DNA of 64,000 nt. Origin: an uncultured Prevotella sp. (GTDB taxonomy: Bacteria > Bacteroidota > Bacteroidia > Bacteroidales > Bacteroidaceae). Below are positions 25,597 through 34,470 of the stretch, piece after piece; position 1 is the first letter of the stretch; each line of letters starts with the position of its first letter. The notes beneath the pieces were generated by a model, which saw nothing but the letters and a program-made list of their open reading frames with translations, did no database searches and was not told the DNA's origin. The DNA lies in NCBI GenBank assembly GCA_946614435.1, contig CAMOGW010000002.1, positions 1 through 64,000 on the forward strand. The letters run 5' to 3'. The translations under genes were made by a program, and so were the position numbers.

Positions 25597-26514
25597 ATGA
25601 TAAAAGTAGCGGTTTTGTTGTCCACTTACAATGGTGAGAGGTATTTGGCAGAGCAATTGAAAAGTGTGCTCGCTCAACAAGAAATTGATTTGTCAGTAAT
25701 TATAAGAGATGACGGATCTCAAGATGGTACTATTCGTGTTATTAAACAATTCCAAAATAAATATGCCAATATTAGACTTATTGAAGGTTATAATTGTGGC
25801 AGCTCTAAAAGTTTTATGAACTTAATCTATGAGGTGCAGAAAAAATATAATGAATATGACTTTTATGCTTTTTGCGACCAAGATGATGTTTGGCTGCCTA
25901 ATAAGTTAATATCTGCTATTGAGAAATTGGAAAGATTTGACAATTCTTGTCCTTGCTTATACTTGGGGTCTTATCAAATGGTAGATAGTGAATTAACCAA
26001 TATCCCAACCCCCCAGAAACACCCTTCTTTGAACATGATTTCTGCTTTTGTGTCCAATCCTGCTACAGGATGTACAATGGTGTTTAATAAAAGCCTACTT
26101 GAAGTTGTTGCATCAAGGATACCATCATATATAGTTATGCATGATTATTGGTTTTATTTGGTATGCTTGGCTGTTGGAGGTTATGTCGTTTACGACAATA
26201 CGCCTTATATATTATATCGTCAGCATGACCATAATGTAATTGGTGGAAAAAAAGACCCTTTTTTCAAAAAGTGGAGAATGCGAGCAATAAAGACATTTAA
26301 AGCTGGAGACTATTATAAATCAAGGATGGCAAGCCAGTTGCTTGAATGCTTTGGTGACAGAATTTGTAAAAAGGATAAAGACTTTTTGGAGCAAGTGTCA
26401 ACGTGTATAAAATTTACTTCTAGAGTAAAACTCTTAAATAATAAATCTTTTCGAGGAAAGACCCTCGATAAGAATCTACAATTATTAGGACTGATTATAA
26501 CGGGTAAATTATAG
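25597..26514 (+). CDS. GT2-family glycosyltransferase
   Basis: A 305-residue GT-A enzyme. It has LLSTYNGERYLAEQLKSVL, the nucleotide-sugar region IIRDDGSQDGT, the metal-binding FCDQDDVWLPNK and, later, MHDYWFYLVCLAVGG, the pattern of rhamnosyltransferase-like GT2 proteins. dTDP-rhamnose is a plausible donor given rfbDCAB upstream, but donor and acceptor are not shown by sequence. Two bases after the previous gene and four before the next GT2 gene. Confidence 0.85.
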   Translation: MIKVAVLLSTYNGERYLAEQLKSVLAQQEIDLSVIIRDDGSQDGTIRVIKQFQNKYANIRLIEGYNCGSSKSFMNLIYEVQKKYNEYDFYAFCDQDDVWLPNKLISAIEKLERFDNSCPCLYLGSYQMVDSELTNIPTPQKHPSLNMISAFVSNPATGCTMVFNKSLLEVVASRIPSYIVMHDYWFYLVCLAVGGYVVYDNTPYILYRQHDHNVIGGKKDPFFKKWRMRAIKTFKAGDYYKSRMASQLLECFGDRICKKDKDFLEQVSTCIKFTSRVKLLNNKSFRGKTLDKNLQLLGLIITGKL

Positions 26515-26518
26515 TATT

Positions 26519-27244
26519 ATGATTTCTGTTTGCATCGCAACTCATAATGGAGAAAAATATATCAAGCGGCAGCTTGAATCGATACTATCCCAACTGGACT
26601 TTGGGGATGAAGTCATCATATCTGATGATGGATCGACTGATGCTACTTTGACTATTATTAATTCAATAAATGATGCAAGAATAAGGGTTTATAATTTTAA
26701 ACAACCAGATAAAACCAAACACCTCCACCGTTATGTTTGTAAGAATTTTGAAAACACACTGAAACATGCAAAGGGTGATTTCGTTTTTCTTTCAGATCAA
26801 GATGATGAGTGGTTGCCAAACAAGGTGGATGTTTGTGTGAGAGATTTGGAAAATAGCGATTTGGTTTTACATGACTTCTCGCATATTAATGAAAGGGACG
26901 AAATTGTGAAAGAAAAGCACTATAATGGTAGGTTTCGCCCACATAATTACTTTTTACGACGTGGTTTGCATTATGGATGTGCAATGGCATTTAGGAGAAA
27001 TGTTTTGGAATACGTATTACCGTTCCCTAAAAATCTGATTTTACATGATTATTGGATAGGCATATTGTCTGAGATACTGGGGAATTTTTATTATGAAGAA
27101 ACTCCTCTTATAAAATATCGAGTTCATCAAAATAATACTTCGGTTTCTCAGAATGGCTTTCTATTTAAACTATATTATAGGTTTTATACTTTACTGTGTG
27201 TTATGGTAAGGTGTTTTACATATAAGATACACCACAAGATATAA
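26519..27244 (+). CDS. GT2-family glycosyltransferase
   Basis: A 241-residue GT-A enzyme close in layout to the preceding gene (IATHNGEKYIKRQLESIL, IISDDGSTDATLTII, LSDQDDEWLPNK, LHDYWIGILSEI). The second and third motifs match closely, so the two may be diverged duplicates with different acceptors. It is shorter at the C-terminus. Likely adds a further rhamnose or other sugar to the repeat unit. Confidence 0.85.
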   Translation: MISVCIATHNGEKYIKRQLESILSQLDFGDEVIISDDGSTDATLTIINSINDARIRVYNFKQPDKTKHLHRYVCKNFENTLKHAKGDFVFLSDQDDEWLPNKVDVCVRDLENSDLVLHDFSHINERDEIVKEKHYNGRFRPHNYFLRRGLHYGCAMAFRRNVLEYVLPFPKNLILHDYWIGILSEILGNFYYEETPLIKYRVHQNNTSVSQNGFLFKLYYRFYTLLCVMVRCFTYKIHHKI

Positions 27245-27308
27245 TTTTTGCAGTACTTCATTATTAATTGGATACTAATGTTCTGATAATTTAAATTTTT
27301 TATACGAA

Positions 27309-28424
27309 ATGGGCGAAAAATACTTATTGGTAACCGTTCTGCCAACAAATTCCCTGGTGAAAAATATAGGGGATTATATACAGACAATTGCTGTCAAACA
27401 GTTCAGGGATGATTGGGATGGATATATAGACAGAGAAGAGACAAATAATTATAAACCAGAAGATGGGCAGAAAAGAAAAGTTGTGTTCAATGGCGTTATA
27501 ATTCGTGATGTTAATAATTGGCCCCCATCTCCTTATATTGTTCCTTTGTTTACATCATTGCATATTTTTCCATCTGTGGCTGATGAATTGTTGACTAAGA
27601 ATGTCGACTATTTTAAGGCGCATTCACCAATTGGATGCAGAGATTTAGGAACTTTAAAGTATATGCAAAGCAAAGGTATTCCTTCTTATTTCTCTGCGTG
27701 CCTTACACTGACACTTGGTGAGACTTATAGCAATAAACAGAATTCAAACACGATAATGTTTGTTGATCCTATTTTACCAGACATAAATGACGTGGTGAAG
27801 CACAAACTAAAGGCGATGTGTCGTATTATCAATATAGTTATGACCAGTGCTCCAACGGTTGTGAAATTATATCGAAATAAATTTTTTAAAAGTTATTCAG
27901 AATGGGGATATCGTGACTCTACGGGCATAACAGATAGAATTAGAACATTCATATATGTTTGTATGTTTGTTTCTATATATTCTTCTAAATTTGAAAAAAA
28001 GATGCTTCGCGATGCTCATTTTATATCAAATATGTATCGAATCTCAGAGGGTGAGAGAAATAATAATGAGGCTCTGCTATCAGTGGCGGATAAGTATTAA
28101 AGAAGATATTCAAACTCATCATTAGTCGTTACGAGTAGAATTCATGCCGCCCTACCATGTTTAGCAATGAATACACCAGTGATTTTTGTTACAAATGAAT
28201 TGTTAGAATCAACAGAACAGAAATTTAATACACCCGGCAGGTTCGAAGGTATCCTTGATTTTTTTAGAGTATTAAGGATAGAAAATAATCGCCTTACATC
28301 TAATGATGATATACTCAATAGTATAGAAAAGATAAATACAACAGCTATCATTAAGAATAAGGATAATTGGAAGCCTTATGCTGAAAAACTGAAAAAACAA
28401 ATAATTGAATTCTTTAAGAACTGA
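27309..28424 (+). pseudogene. Polysaccharide pyruvyltransferase with one in-frame stop
   Basis: Codons from the ATG at 27309 encode 263 residues (ENYLLV-type start, NIGDYIQTIAVKQF, GCRDLGTLKYMQSKGIPSYFSACLTLTLG), then a TAA at 28098-28100. In the same frame the diagnostic motif SSLVVTSRIHAALPCLAMNTPVIFV follows, and the frame runs on to 28424. A single change (for example TTA to TAA) would account for the break. The family adds ketal-linked pyruvate to polysaccharide sugars. The C-terminal part could restart at 28167. Otherwise typical length, about 370 residues. Confidence 0.85.
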
Positions 28425-29239
28425 TGAAGGAACTAATATTAAAAGAACTGCAATCTTTCGGTCTTAAAATAATGAAAGAGATAGACCGTTGGTGTGTGGA
28501 GCATGATGTTAATTATACGTTATGTGGGGGTAGTTTGATAGGTGCTATCCGCCATAAAGGTTTTATCCCATGGGATGATGATATAGACATCGTAATGACA
28601 AGGCCGAACTATCAGAAGTTTGTGCATGAGTTTTCTCATGATGATTTGGTTTGCATTGCACCTGAATTAGGGAATTCTTATCTTACATTTGCCCGTATAG
28701 CGGATACAAAAACTACCGTCTCATATCCTTACTGCCCCTGGTGTAAAACGGAAGGAGTAGGGCTTTATGTTGATATATTCCCACTGGATGGAGAGCCGGA
28801 AAGCAAAGAGGATTTTGATAAGTTGATGGCAATACTAAAGAATAAGGAATCACAAATGTACCAAATACGTGGAACTTTGATGCCATGGACCAAAGACTTG
28901 GGCATAGTTAGAACTTTAAAGTGGTTGGGCAAACAAATTCTTTATGGTAGATATAACTACGAAAAGGAATTGTCGGATTATATCAAAATAATGAAATCTA
29001 TACCCTATGAAGGCTCCGAATATTGCGGAAATCTGGCATGTCCTGTAGCAGGATTGAGGGAACGTCAACGTTCTGAGATTTTTGAAGAATATATTCGCAT
29101 TTCTTTTGAGGATTGTGAATTGTCAGTAGTCAAAAACTATGATGAATATTTAAGTGATATTTTCGGTGATTATATGAAATTACCCTCAGAGAAAGATCGG
29201 GTACCAAAGCATAGTGAACATAAGTTTTATTACAGATAA
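28424..29239 (+). CDS. LicD-family phosphotransferase
   Basis: A 271-residue protein with the LicD/fukutin-related nucleotidyltransferase-fold motif CGGSLIGAIRHKGFIPWDDDIDIVM, where the DDD-ID acidic residues bind metal, and a later VGLYVDIFPLDG. Members transfer phosphocholine or, in fukutin/FKRP, ribitol-5-phosphate from CDP donors. The next three genes can supply CDP-ribitol, so ribitol-phosphate transfer is the best inference. Overlaps the previous stop (TGATG). A second LicD-like gene follows at 31631. Confidence 0.85.
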   Translation: MKELILKELQSFGLKIMKEIDRWCVEHDVNYTLCGGSLIGAIRHKGFIPWDDDIDIVMTRPNYQKFVHEFSHDDLVCIAPELGNSYLTFARIADTKTTVSYPYCPWCKTEGVGLYVDIFPLDGEPESKEDFDKLMAILKNKESQMYQIRGTLMPWTKDLGIVRTLKWLGKQILYGRYNYEKELSDYIKIMKSIPYEGSEYCGNLACPVAGLRERQRSEIFEEYIRISFEDCELSVVKNYDEYLSDIFGDYMKLPSEKDRVPKHSEHKFYYR

Positions 29240-29242
29240 ATT

Positions 29243-29947
29243 ATGAAACATATCGCAATTATTCTTTCTGGAGGAGTAGGCTCTCGAATGGGACTTGATA
29301 TCCCTAAACAATATATGGAAGTGGCGGGTAAGCCTGTTATCAGCTATTGTTTAGAAACATTTGTGAATGACAAAATGACTGATGTAATTGTCATAGGTGT
29401 TGCAGATGAATGGAAACAGTTTGTTGAAGACCAAGTGAGAAAGTTGTCGCCCAGACAGCAGGTATATTATTCAATTCCAGGCGAGACTAGACAATATTCA
29501 ATATTCAACGCATTGTTGGTATGCGAAAAGAATGGCTTTTTATCAGATGATATTGTCGTTATCCACGATGCTGCTCGTCCGCTTGTAAGTGCTAATCTCA
29601 TACACAGATGCTATGAGGCCTGTATTGTTGCTGATGGGGTTTTACCTGTTATACCTGTAAAAGATACTGTTTATTATAGTGAAGATGGGAAAAACATAAA
29701 GTCGTTGATGAACAGGAACCATCTATGGGCAGGTCAGGCTCCTGAAGCTTTTCGATTGGGCAACTATCTGAGAGCTCATAAAGAAATGAAAAGGGAGGAT
29801 CTTCTTCAGATTAATGGCAGTACAGAATTAGCATATAAATCTGGCTTGAACTGTCGATTGGTGGAGGGTGATCCTATGAACTTTAAGATAACCACTCCAG
29901 AAGATTTGTCTAATTTTGAAAGTATTGTAAAAAATGAAAGCATATAA
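29243..29947 (+). CDS. IspD/TarI-family cytidylyltransferase
   Basis: A 234-residue enzyme with the CTP-binding signature ILSGGVGSRMGLDIPKQY at residues 7-24, VVIHDAARPLVS, VPVIPVKDTVY, and NRNHLWAGQAPEAFRL. IspD makes CDP-methylerythritol; TarI makes CDP-ribitol. The neighbours (TarJ-like dehydrogenase, ribulose-phosphate epimerase, two LicD-like transferases) favour the ribitol-5-phosphate role. It overlaps the next gene by 14 bases. Confidence 0.85.
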   Translation: MKHIAIILSGGVGSRMGLDIPKQYMEVAGKPVISYCLETFVNDKMTDVIVIGVADEWKQFVEDQVRKLSPRQQVYYSIPGETRQYSIFNALLVCEKNGFLSDDIVVIHDAARPLVSANLIHRCYEACIVADGVLPVIPVKDTVYYSEDGKNIKSLMNRNHLWAGQAPEAFRLGNYLRAHKEMKREDLLQINGSTELAYKSGLNCRLVEGDPMNFKITTPEDLSNFESIVKNESI

Positions 29948-30953
29948 TCTACACGGAATAAACGATCTTCGGTATGAAGACGTACCAATGCCAGAATGCC
30001 CTAGTGATTGGGCAATAATCCAAGTCAAAGCTGCAGGTATATGTAGCTCAGATATTCCTCGCATTTTCACTAAGGGAACATATCATTTCCCTACGATACC
30101 AGGACATGAGTTCTCTGGTATTGTTTATGAAGTGGGTGATAAGGAAAATCACGGATTAATCGGAAAGCATGTAGGTGTGTTTCCTTTGATTCCTTGCAGA
30201 GAGTGTCAATCTTGCAAAGAGAAACATTATGAGATGTGTTCAAATTATGACTATATAGGTTCAAGGCGCGATGGCGCATTCGCTGAATATGTTGCAGCAC
30301 CAGTGTGGAATTTGGTAGAGCTGCCTGATTCTATACCATTTGAAGAAGCAGCTATGATGGAGCCATTTGCTGTTGCTTTGCATGCTATGAAAATTGGAGG
30401 TGCGGCAAAAGGTATGAATGTGGGCATTATTGGTACAGGTATGATTGGAATTGCAGCCGGCCAGTGGGCCAAGAAATTTGGTGCAGATAAAGTATCTATA
30501 ATAGGACGCAGTGAAGATAAGCGCATGATGGTAGAGAACTGTGGCCTGAAATACATCGTATGTAAGGATGCGCACGATATTGAAGAATATGATTTCGTGC
30601 TGGAAGCAGTGGGAACCCCCAATGCCGTAGAGATGTCTATATGCGCAACAAAGCGCGGAGGGATGCTCGTCTTGATGGGTAATCCAAGCGGTGATATTAA
30701 TATAATTCAATTGGCTTATTGGAAGATATTGCGTAAGCAGTTACATGTATTTGGTACGTGGAATTCGTCGTACGATGGGAAGAATCCGTCTGATTGGACA
30801 GAAGTGGTGAATGCTATGGCTAATAAAGAAATTGAGGCTAGGAGTTTAATTACTCATTGCTTTAATCAGGACAAGCTATATGATGGATTACAATTGATGA
30901 AACAACATAATAAACCATATTGTAAGGTTATGACAATATGGAATAATAAATAG
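29934..30953 (+). CDS. Zinc alcohol dehydrogenase, TarJ-like
   Basis: A 339-residue medium-chain dehydrogenase. Catalytic zinc residues lie in GICSSD (Cys37) and GHEF (His58, Glu59); four structural-zinc cysteines are in CRECQSCKEKHYEMC; the cofactor loop is IGTGMIGIAAGQW. TarJ-type members reduce ribulose-5-phosphate to ribitol-5-phosphate with NADPH, the substrate of TarI. Galactitol-1-phosphate dehydrogenase is the alternative. Its 14-base overlap with the cytidylyltransferase and the epimerase gene 7 bases downstream support a CDP-ribitol route. Confidence 0.8.
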   Translation: MKAYNLHGINDLRYEDVPMPECPSDWAIIQVKAAGICSSDIPRIFTKGTYHFPTIPGHEFSGIVYEVGDKENHGLIGKHVGVFPLIPCRECQSCKEKHYEMCSNYDYIGSRRDGAFAEYVAAPVWNLVELPDSIPFEEAAMMEPFAVALHAMKIGGAAKGMNVGIIGTGMIGIAAGQWAKKFGADKVSIIGRSEDKRMMVENCGLKYIVCKDAHDIEEYDFVLEAVGTPNAVEMSICATKRGGMLVLMGNPSGDINIIQLAYWKILRKQLHVFGTWNSSYDGKNPSDWTEVVNAMANKEIEARSLITHCFNQDKLYDGLQLMKQHNKPYCKVMTIWNNK

Positions 30954-30960
30954 AAAAAGT

Positions 30961-31629
30961 ATGAAAAGTAAGATTTCTGCTTCAATGATGTGCTCTGACC
31001 TCATTGACCTTAAAGAAACACTAAGAATCTTCGAGGAAGAGGAAGTAGAGTATCTTCATATTGATATGATGGATGGTACATTTGTACCAAATTTTGGACT
31101 AGGTGTCGATTATATTCGGGGTCTTCGTAAACTAACGAACATACCGCTTGACTTACATCTGATGATTAAGGATCCAGAATATAAGTTTCAATGGATTGGT
31201 ATTAAAGAAACTGATATAGTATCTATTCATTATGAAAGTACTTTTCAAGTTCAAAGAGCATTAGATTATCTAAAAACATATGGTTGTAAACGATATCTTG
31301 CTGTTAATCCTGCTACACCGGTGTATGTTTTAGAAGAAGTCCTCGATTATATAGATGGTATCAATCTGTTGATGGTAAATCCTGGGCATGCCGGCCAGAA
31401 AATAGTACCTTCTACCATTAAGAAAGCACAAAGAGTGGTAGACTTCCTACGTTCCGAAGGACGTGAAGATATTGCTATAGAGGTTGATGGTAATATTACT
31501 CCTGAGAATGGTAACAAGTTAAAAAATATAGGTGCAGAAATTTTTGTATGTGGGACATCGGCTATTTTTAAAGGTAATGTTGCCGATTACAGAAACAATA
31601 TACAGATTTTCCGTAATAGCGTATTGTAA
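30961..31629 (+). CDS. rpe: Ribulose-phosphate 3-epimerase
   Basis: A 222-residue TIM-barrel enzyme interconverting ribulose-5-phosphate and xylulose-5-phosphate. It has the metal and active-site motifs YLHIDMMDGTFVPN, LDLHLMI, LLMVNPGHAGQ, and EVDGNI. As a housekeeping enzyme it would normally lie elsewhere; here it is embedded between a TarJ-like dehydrogenase and a LicD gene, so it probably feeds ribulose-5-phosphate to ribitol synthesis. Full length for the family. Confidence 0.9.
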   Translation: MKSKISASMMCSDLIDLKETLRIFEEEEVEYLHIDMMDGTFVPNFGLGVDYIRGLRKLTNIPLDLHLMIKDPEYKFQWIGIKETDIVSIHYESTFQVQRALDYLKTYGCKRYLAVNPATPVYVLEEVLDYIDGINLLMVNPGHAGQKIVPSTIKKAQRVVDFLRSEGREDIAIEVDGNITPENGNKLKNIGAEIFVCGTSAIFKGNVADYRNNIQIFRNSVL

Positions 31630-31630
31630 T

Positions 31631-32497
31631 ATGAGCGGAACTGATAAGTACCGTAAAGTTCTGTTGGAAACATTCCAGGCATTTATAAATACTTGTGAGG
31701 AGTATAATTTACAGTGGTATTGTGCTGGTGGAACAGTTTTAGGAGCAGTTCGACATAAGGGGTTGATTCCTTGGGATGATGATGTTGATGTTTTCATGCC
31801 AAGAAAGGATTACGAACGCCTGATTTCTTTAAACGACATTATAAAGCCAAATGGTTTTTCTGTTATCAGTGCGCAGAACTGTAGCGTATTGGTTAGCTAT
31901 GCAAAGTTTTATAATATGTCAACTACCCTATGGGAGTTTAAAGAAATACCATTTGCTTATGGCGTTTTTATAGATATTTTCCCAATAGATGAAAGTAGCG
32001 ACACTAAAGAAGTATTCTTAAAAAAATACAAGAAACTGAGAAATGCACTTCGTTTATATGAATTAAGCCAAATGCGTTTTAGCTTCGGAGATGTAGTATC
32101 ATATTACAAGGGTAAAGATAATAATATGTTTGTTAAAGGCATTTTGTCATTCTTTATTCCACGCTTTATGAGTGGGTATTTCCGTAGACATATGATAGAA
32201 ATTGAGAACCAGTTTAAAGGTCAGGAGGGCAATCATATGGTTTGTCCATGGGGCTCATATGGCCCAAAGGAGTACCAAGAGAAATCGTGGTTTGATGGGT
32301 ATGAAGAGGTTGAGTTTGAAAACTTTATGGTTAGACTTCCAAAGGGCTATGATGCCTTTTTAAAATATGTCTATGGAGATTATATGAAGCTGCCGCCCGT
32401 TGAGAAAAGAATATCACATCATTACCACTATTTCCTTGACCTGGATAAAGGATTAACACTTTCTGAAGTTAAGAAGATCATTAGTGCAAAACCTTAA
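31631..32497 (+). CDS. LicD-family phosphotransferase (second copy)
   Basis: A 288-residue protein with the motif CAGGTVLGAVRHKGLIPWDDDVDVFMP, VFIDIFPIDES, and HMVCPWGSYGPKEY. The ATG at 31631 is chosen, one base after the rpe stop; an upstream in-frame start (31532) lies inside rpe. It is the second LicD/fukutin-like transferase of the ribitol module. It may add ribitol-phosphate or another phospho-alcohol to a different sugar. Confidence 0.85.
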   Translation: MSGTDKYRKVLLETFQAFINTCEEYNLQWYCAGGTVLGAVRHKGLIPWDDDVDVFMPRKDYERLISLNDIIKPNGFSVISAQNCSVLVSYAKFYNMSTTLWEFKEIPFAYGVFIDIFPIDESSDTKEVFLKKYKKLRNALRLYELSQMRFSFGDVVSYYKGKDNNMFVKGILSFFIPRFMSGYFRRHMIEIENQFKGQEGNHMVCPWGSYGPKEYQEKSWFDGYEEVEFENFMVRLPKGYDAFLKYVYGDYMKLPPVEKRISHHYHYFLDLDKGLTLSEVKKIISAKP

Positions 32498-32507
32498 ATT
32501 TTAGTTG

Positions 32508-33320
32508 ATGAATAATAAAATTGCAGTTATCATGTCGCTCTACAAGAACGACACTCTTGACTATGTAAAACTGGCTATGGAAAGCATACTGGAACAAACC
32601 TATAGCCAATTTGATTTTTTCATTCAATACGATGGCTTTATTTCAAAGGATGTTGATGAATATCTTACCGGATTAAAAGATGAGCGTATTCGCATATATC
32701 GAAGGGATGAGAATAAGGGGTTGGCGCAATCGTTGAATGATTTGCTTGCTATTGTTATGCCTTTGGGGTATGAGTATATAGCAAGGATGGATGCTGACGA
32801 TATATCTATGCCGGAGAGGTTTGAGAAGCAGATTGCTTATATAGAGTCACATCCTGAAACGGAGTGCTTAGGTACCTGGGCTATAGAAATTAAGTCTGAC
32901 GGTAGTGAGTACTATCGTAAACAGATGCCTGAAACTCATGACGGATGCTGGAAGCAGTTTATGATTAGGGACTGTATGATTCATCCCACAGTGATGTTCC
33001 GTAGAAGCTATATTGAAAAGGCTGGTTTATATTCATTGGATACCTACTTTGGAGAAGATACGTTGATGTGGGCACAAGGCTTTGCAGCCGGTTGTAAGTT
33101 TGCCAATGTGCCAGAGTATTTGTTCAAGTTCCGTTTGAATGACGACTTCTTCAATCGTCGCAGAGGATGGAAACATGCAAAAGGCATCTTGACCCTTCGC
33201 TGGAAAGTGAATAAGATGCTAAATTATCCTGTGAAGGCATATCTGTATGCAATAGCGTATGCCGGTGCCAAGATGATGCCAAAAGGAATACTGAATTTGA
33301 TATATAAGACAGCGAGATAA
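32508..33320 (+). CDS. GT2-family glycosyltransferase (AmsE-like)
   Basis: A 270-residue inverting GT-A glycosyltransferase: AVIMSLYKNDTLDYVKLAMESIL, the acidic metal site RMDADDISMPERFEKQ, and MIHPTVMFRRSYIEKAGLY. The last part contains a helix-rich C-terminus (NKMLNYPVKAYLYAIAYAG). The ATG at 32508 is preferred over a TTG at 32505. It would elongate the repeat unit. It follows the second LicD gene by 10 bases. Confidence 0.85.
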   Translation: MNNKIAVIMSLYKNDTLDYVKLAMESILEQTYSQFDFFIQYDGFISKDVDEYLTGLKDERIRIYRRDENKGLAQSLNDLLAIVMPLGYEYIARMDADDISMPERFEKQIAYIESHPETECLGTWAIEIKSDGSEYYRKQMPETHDGCWKQFMIRDCMIHPTVMFRRSYIEKAGLYSLDTYFGEDTLMWAQGFAAGCKFANVPEYLFKFRLNDDFFNRRRGWKHAKGILTLRWKVNKMLNYPVKAYLYAIAYAGAKMMPKGILNLIYKTAR

Positions 33321-33363
33321 TATACCTTGATGTTGACCTTAACCTTAACAGGAACAACAGATA

Positions 33364-34458
33364 ATGTTTTCAGAAAATATACAGAGTTTCTTCTTGATAC
33401 TACAGTTGGCGGTAGGCAAACATATAAAGAATGCCATTCACATAAAAGAGAATGATTGGCATTCAATATATGAGATTGCTACGAAGCAAAGTCTGGTGGG
33501 TGTTATGATGGCAGGAATTCAGAAACTGTCAGAGATAGATAATAGCCAAAAACCTCCATTGCCGTTGTTATATGAATGGATAGGGATCGCAGAACACATA
33601 AAAAGCCAGAATAAACTGATGGATGAGAGATCTGCTATGCTAACAAGAATGCTGAAAAGTTGGGGATATGATAGCTGTATATTGAAAGGGCAAGGGGTAG
33701 CGAGACTATATCCTAAGCCGGAACTGAGACAAAGTGGAGATATAGACATCTGGGTGAATGGTTTTAGGGATGATGTTGTAAAAGTACTAAAGAAGCAATA
33801 TATAGGTCTTTCCTATATTGACTACGTTAACTGTCATGCAGGATTCTTCAATGATGCGGAAGTGGAAGCTCACTTCAAACCGACTTGGATGTATAATCCT
33901 TGTACCGACAGGAAGGTGCAGAAATGGATAGAAACGAAAAAGGCTGCTCAGATGTCAAACTTTGACAAAGAAGTAAAGTTTAGTTATCCTACTATAGAAT
34001 TTAATCTTGTGTTCTCTCTGATTCATATCTATAGACATGTGTTTCAAGAGGGAATAGGTCTGAGGCAGTTGATGGATTATTATTATATCCTTACGCATAG
34101 TACCCAACAAGAACGCGAGGCAGCATATAAGACATTGCAGTCATTTGGTATAGGGAAGTTCGTGGGTGTGGTGATGTATGTGATGAGGAGGGTATTTGCT
34201 ATTGATGAAACTTATCTGCTATGTGAACCGAATAACATTGAAGGAGAGTTCTTGCTGAATGAGATTATGCGAGGTGGAAACTTCGGGCATTTTGACGACC
34301 GTAACGAGTTTGTGGATAGTAGTCACAGATTTAGGCGAGGAATCAATAACGTGAAGCGGAACTTTCGATTCCTGACACAATATCCCAGCGAGGTACTCTG
34401 GATGCCGGCATGGAAAGTGTGGCATTGGTGTTGGAGGAAGCGGAAAGGGTATTTGTAA
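33364..34458 (+). CDS. Nucleotidyltransferase-fold protein (NTP_transf_5-like)
   Basis: A 364-residue protein with a nucleotidyltransferase-like core: CILKGQGVARLYPKPELRQSGDIDIWVNG, including the DID metal motif at about residues 125-127, and a helical C-terminus with HIYRHVFQEGIGLRQLMDYYY. This uncharacterised nucleotidyltransferase family is frequent in Bacteroidetes polysaccharide loci. The substrate is not known; by fold it may act on a sugar or alcohol group of the glycan. A gap of 12 bases to the next gene suggests an operon. Confidence 0.7.
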   Translation: MFSENIQSFFLILQLAVGKHIKNAIHIKENDWHSIYEIATKQSLVGVMMAGIQKLSEIDNSQKPPLPLLYEWIGIAEHIKSQNKLMDERSAMLTRMLKSWGYDSCILKGQGVARLYPKPELRQSGDIDIWVNGFRDDVVKVLKKQYIGLSYIDYVNCHAGFFNDAEVEAHFKPTWMYNPCTDRKVQKWIETKKAAQMSNFDKEVKFSYPTIEFNLVFSLIHIYRHVFQEGIGLRQLMDYYYILTHSTQQEREAAYKTLQSFGIGKFVGVVMYVMRRVFAIDETYLLCEPNNIEGEFLLNEIMRGGNFGHFDDRNEFVDSSHRFRRGINNVKRNFRFLTQYPSEVLWMPAWKVWHWCWRKRKGYL

Positions 34459-34470
34459 TGGATTAGAGAA

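Noticed and set aside
29243..29947. Housekeeping IspD in the MEP pathway
   Set aside because: Fold fits, but the neighbours (TarJ-like, Rpe, LicD) favour a ribitol role; kept as an alternative in the entry.
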